Source: Alistipes sp. (GTDB taxonomy: Bacteria > Bacteroidota > Bacteroidia > Bacteroidales > Rikenellaceae). From it: DNA of 6,961 nucleotides. The notes below the pieces were generated by a model. It saw nothing but the letters and a program-made list of their open reading frames with translations. It was not told where the DNA came from and made no database searches. Shown here piece after piece: positions 5,523 through 6,961 of the stretch. The translations under genes were made by a program, and so were the position numbers. The stretch is taken from contig JAGBWT010000001.1 in assembly GCA_017629615.1 (NCBI GenBank), positions 1-6,961 of the forward strand, read 5' to 3'. How positions within the stretch are numbered: position 1 is the stretch's first letter; the number at the start of each line of letters is the position of its first letter.

Positions 5523-5930
5523 TTACTCCTTATAATCGTTCGGTACTATGGTAATAGGTGTGTATGGGTTGAACTCCTGCTCTTCGATGAGTTCTTGGGT
5601 TGGGGTCTGCTTTGCAGCTTTGTTGAAGAGCGAGACAATTCTCGGATACAATATATATATTATTACGAGCATAAATGCCAAACCTCCAAACAGTGCAAAT
5701 CGCGACACGATACTGCCACCCGAACTCTTCTCTTGTGCGCGACGCATCTTTCGGGCGTTACGCTTTGTGCGGATATATTGGCCCGGAGTATACCCCTCCT
5801 CCTCTGTGGAGTTGCTTTCGCCACGCAATTCGCGACGGCGCTCCTCTCTGCGCTCCTTCTCGGGGTCGTAGTAACGAGGTATGTAGTTGAAGGCGTTGGG
5901 CCGTTTCTTGGGTGGTGTGAAGAGTCCCAT
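5523..5930 (-). CDS. Small single-pass membrane protein of unknown function between dnaJ and mutL
   Basis: This 135-residue protein has no function I can assign. Residues 1-72 are highly charged. They include PRYYDPEKERREERRRELR (18-36), which is likely helical, and a second basic stretch at about 54-68, indicating a cytoplasmic N-terminus. One clear transmembrane helix follows at about 77-97 (nt 5640-5702), rich in F, L, I and V with a GG pair. The short C-terminal tail (98-135) contains EEQEFNPYTPITIVPNDYKE and would face the periplasm. No signal peptidase site, cysteine or catalytic motif is seen. The N-terminal pattern Phe-x-Tyr-x-Pro-Arg-Tyr-Tyr-Asp resembles small hypothetical proteins I recall from other Bacteroidetes, so it is probably conserved. 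The ATG at 5928-5930 lies 11 bp after dnaJ, and the gene ends 6 bp before mutL. It is very likely a real gene because it fills the only space between two tightly linked genes in the same orientation. Confidence 0.85.
   Translation of the reverse strand: MGLFTPPKKRPNAFNYIPRYYDPEKERREERRRELRGESNSTEEEGYTPGQYIRTKRNARKMRRAQEKSSGGSIVSRFALFGGLAFMLVIIYILYPRIVSLFNKAAKQTPTQELIEEQEFNPYTPITIVPNDYKE
5526..5531 (-). promoter_or_regulatory. Shine-Dalgarno-like AAGGAG upstream of mutL
   Basis: On the minus strand AAGGAG ends nine bases before the mutL ATG, which is near-ideal spacing. It is also the last two codons (Lys-Glu) of the upstream membrane-protein gene, just before its TAA. Bacteroidetes ribosomes generally make little use of such sites and the other starts in this window lack one, so it may be a coding coincidence. 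Translational coupling across the 6-bp gap is equally possible. Confidence 0.3.
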
Positions 5931-5941
5931 AGTCTGATGTT

Positions 5942-6961
5942 TTATGCGAAAAAGTCCTTCATTCGTTCAAAAATATTCTTGCGCTCGACACGCTCCGATG
6001 AGCGGAAGTGTGGTTGCTCGGCAAGTTGCTCGATAAGAGCCTTCTCCTGCGAGTTGAGCGACGACGGTATGGTAATGTCGACTACAACCAACAAGTCGCC
6101 TCGACCATAACCATTAACCGAAGGCAGACCCTTGCCACGCAGGCGGAGTACCTTGCCGGCGTGAGTTCCAGCGGCAATGTTAATTTTGGCCTTGCCATCG
6201 ACAATCGGTACCTCGGCCTCGCCACCAAGCAGTGCTGTCGTAAGCGAGATGTTGAGGTTGTGGATAAGGTTGTTGCCATCGCGCAAGAGTTGCTCGTCGG
6301 CCTCCTCCTCGATGACGACAATCAAATCGCCGTTTATGCCACCGCGACGAGCTGCGTGACCCTTGCCTGCAACGGTCAGCATCATACCCTCGCCGACACC
6401 GGCAGGGATATTGATTTCGATAGTCTCGCTGTCGTAGACATAGCCCTCGCCACTACACTTGCTGCATTTTTCCTTGATGATGTGACCTTCGCCACCGCAT
6501 ACAGGGCATACACCTTGGGTCTGCATACGGCCAAAGAAGGTGTTTTCGATGCGGGGTACAACACCCGTACCGTTACAATTTGAGCAAGTCGTGATTGACG
6601 AAGCATCTTTGGCTCCGCTGCCACCACACTTGTCGCACACAACATTCTTCTTGGCCTTAATCTTTTTGGTTGTGCCATTTGCAATCTCCGAAAGCGTTAG
6701 GCGAATCTTGACTCTGATATCGGAGCCACGATTGACACGAGGCTGGCCGGAACCTCCGCCAAAGCCTCCGAAACCGCCACCAAAACGGCCACCGAATATA
6801 TCGCCAAATTGCGAGAAAATGTCCTCCATCGAGAAACCTCCGCCGCCAAAGCCACCGAAACCGCCACCTGCGGCACTACCATTCATACCGGCGTGGCCAA
6901 ATTGGTCGTAACGCGCACGTTTGTCGGGGTTCGACAATACGTCGTAAGCCTCGGCCGCCTC
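5942..6961 (-). CDS. dnaJ: Chaperone DnaJ (Hsp40, type I), N-terminus beyond the window
   Basis: DnaJ delivers unfolded proteins to DnaK and stimulates its ATPase. About 339 residues lie in the window. The frame continues to the last base, where EAAEAYDVLSNPDKRARYDQFGHAG marks the end of the J domain. The HPD motif and the start codon are outside. A Gly/Phe-rich linker follows (nt 6746-6868), then a cysteine-rich zinc domain (6443-6637) with four intact CxxCxGxG repeats (CDKCGGSG, CSNCNGTG, CPVCGGEG, CSKCSGEG). The two beta-sandwich substrate-binding domains and a dimerisation end complete the protein. All eight zinc ligands are present, so this is a complete type I DnaJ rather than CbpA. The apparent start at 6937 (TTG) is inside the J domain and is not real. 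A grpE gene often precedes dnaJ, but this cannot be seen here. The small membrane-protein gene follows after 11 bp. Confidence 0.97.
   Translation of the reverse strand, partial: EAAEAYDVLSNPDKRARYDQFGHAGMNGSAAGGGFGGFGGGGFSMEDIFSQFGDIFGGRFGGGFGGFGGGSGQPRVNRGSDIRVKIRLTLSEIANGTTKKIKAKKNVVCDKCGGSGAKDASSITTCSNCNGTGVVPRIENTFFGRMQTQGVCPVCGGEGHIIKEKCSKCSGEGYVYDSETIEINIPAGVGEGMMLTVAGKGHAARRGGINGDLIVVIEEEADEQLLRDGNNLIHNLNISLTTALLGGEAEVPIVDGKAKINIAAGTHAGKVLRLRGKGLPSVNGYGRGDLLVVVDITIPSSLNSQEKALIEQLAEQPHFRSSERVERKNIFERMKDFFA

Noticed and set aside
5472..6110. A 212-codon plus-strand open frame opposite the mutL, membrane-protein and dnaJ junctions
   Set aside because: It crosses three real genes on the other strand and its translation is Cys/Leu/Ser-rich without domains.
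6746..6868. Low-complexity G/C-rich repeats near the right end
   Set aside because: They encode the normal Gly/Phe-rich linker of DnaJ and need no separate explanation.

Overview
The window looks like a chromosomal housekeeping stretch from a member of the Bacteroidales, possibly an Alistipes/Rikenellaceae relative. This placement rests on gene content and order (mutL, then a rhomboid protease, then a membrane-anchored endonuclease/exonuclease/phosphatase-fold protein), on A-rich start contexts mostly without Shine-Dalgarno sequences, and on the Bacteroidetes style of the histidine-type phosphatase. It is an inference from protein style, not a database match. The genus is the least certain part.

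Layout. (1) Positions 1-1120, plus strand: the 3' part of a histidine-type acid phosphatase whose N-terminus and signal peptide lie before the window. (2) Positions 1121-1402: a gene-free convergent intergenic region. It holds a 12-bp perfect hairpin overlapping the phosphatase stop codon, two facing arrays of 9-bp repeats, several copies of a GGTAGAATGGG-like motif in alternating orientation, and a good intrinsic terminator for the minus-strand operon. (3) Positions 1403-6961, minus strand: six tightly packed genes read right to left. These are dnaJ (5' end beyond the window), a small single-pass membrane protein of unknown function, mutL, a rhomboid intramembrane protease, a membrane-anchored EEP-fold hydrolase, and a YhcH/YjgK/YiaL-family cupin. 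The gaps are 11, 6, 24, 21 and 7 bp, so they are probably one transcript ending at the terminator near 1295-1344.

How the genes work together. DnaJ (protein folding) and MutL (mismatch repair) are the clear housekeeping functions. The unknown protein, the rhomboid protease and the EEP protein are all inner-membrane proteins. The cupin is probably a cytosolic sugar-metabolism enzyme. Nothing in the sequence ties the six into one pathway; co-transcription is the only link visible.

No tRNA, rRNA, CRISPR array, transposase or phage gene was seen. The most interesting points are that MutL seems to have lost most metal-binding residues of its C-terminal endonuclease site while keeping a beta-clamp-binding motif, and that the 280-bp intergenic region has an unusually repetitive and structured design. 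I see no convincing evidence of a wholly new multi-gene system.
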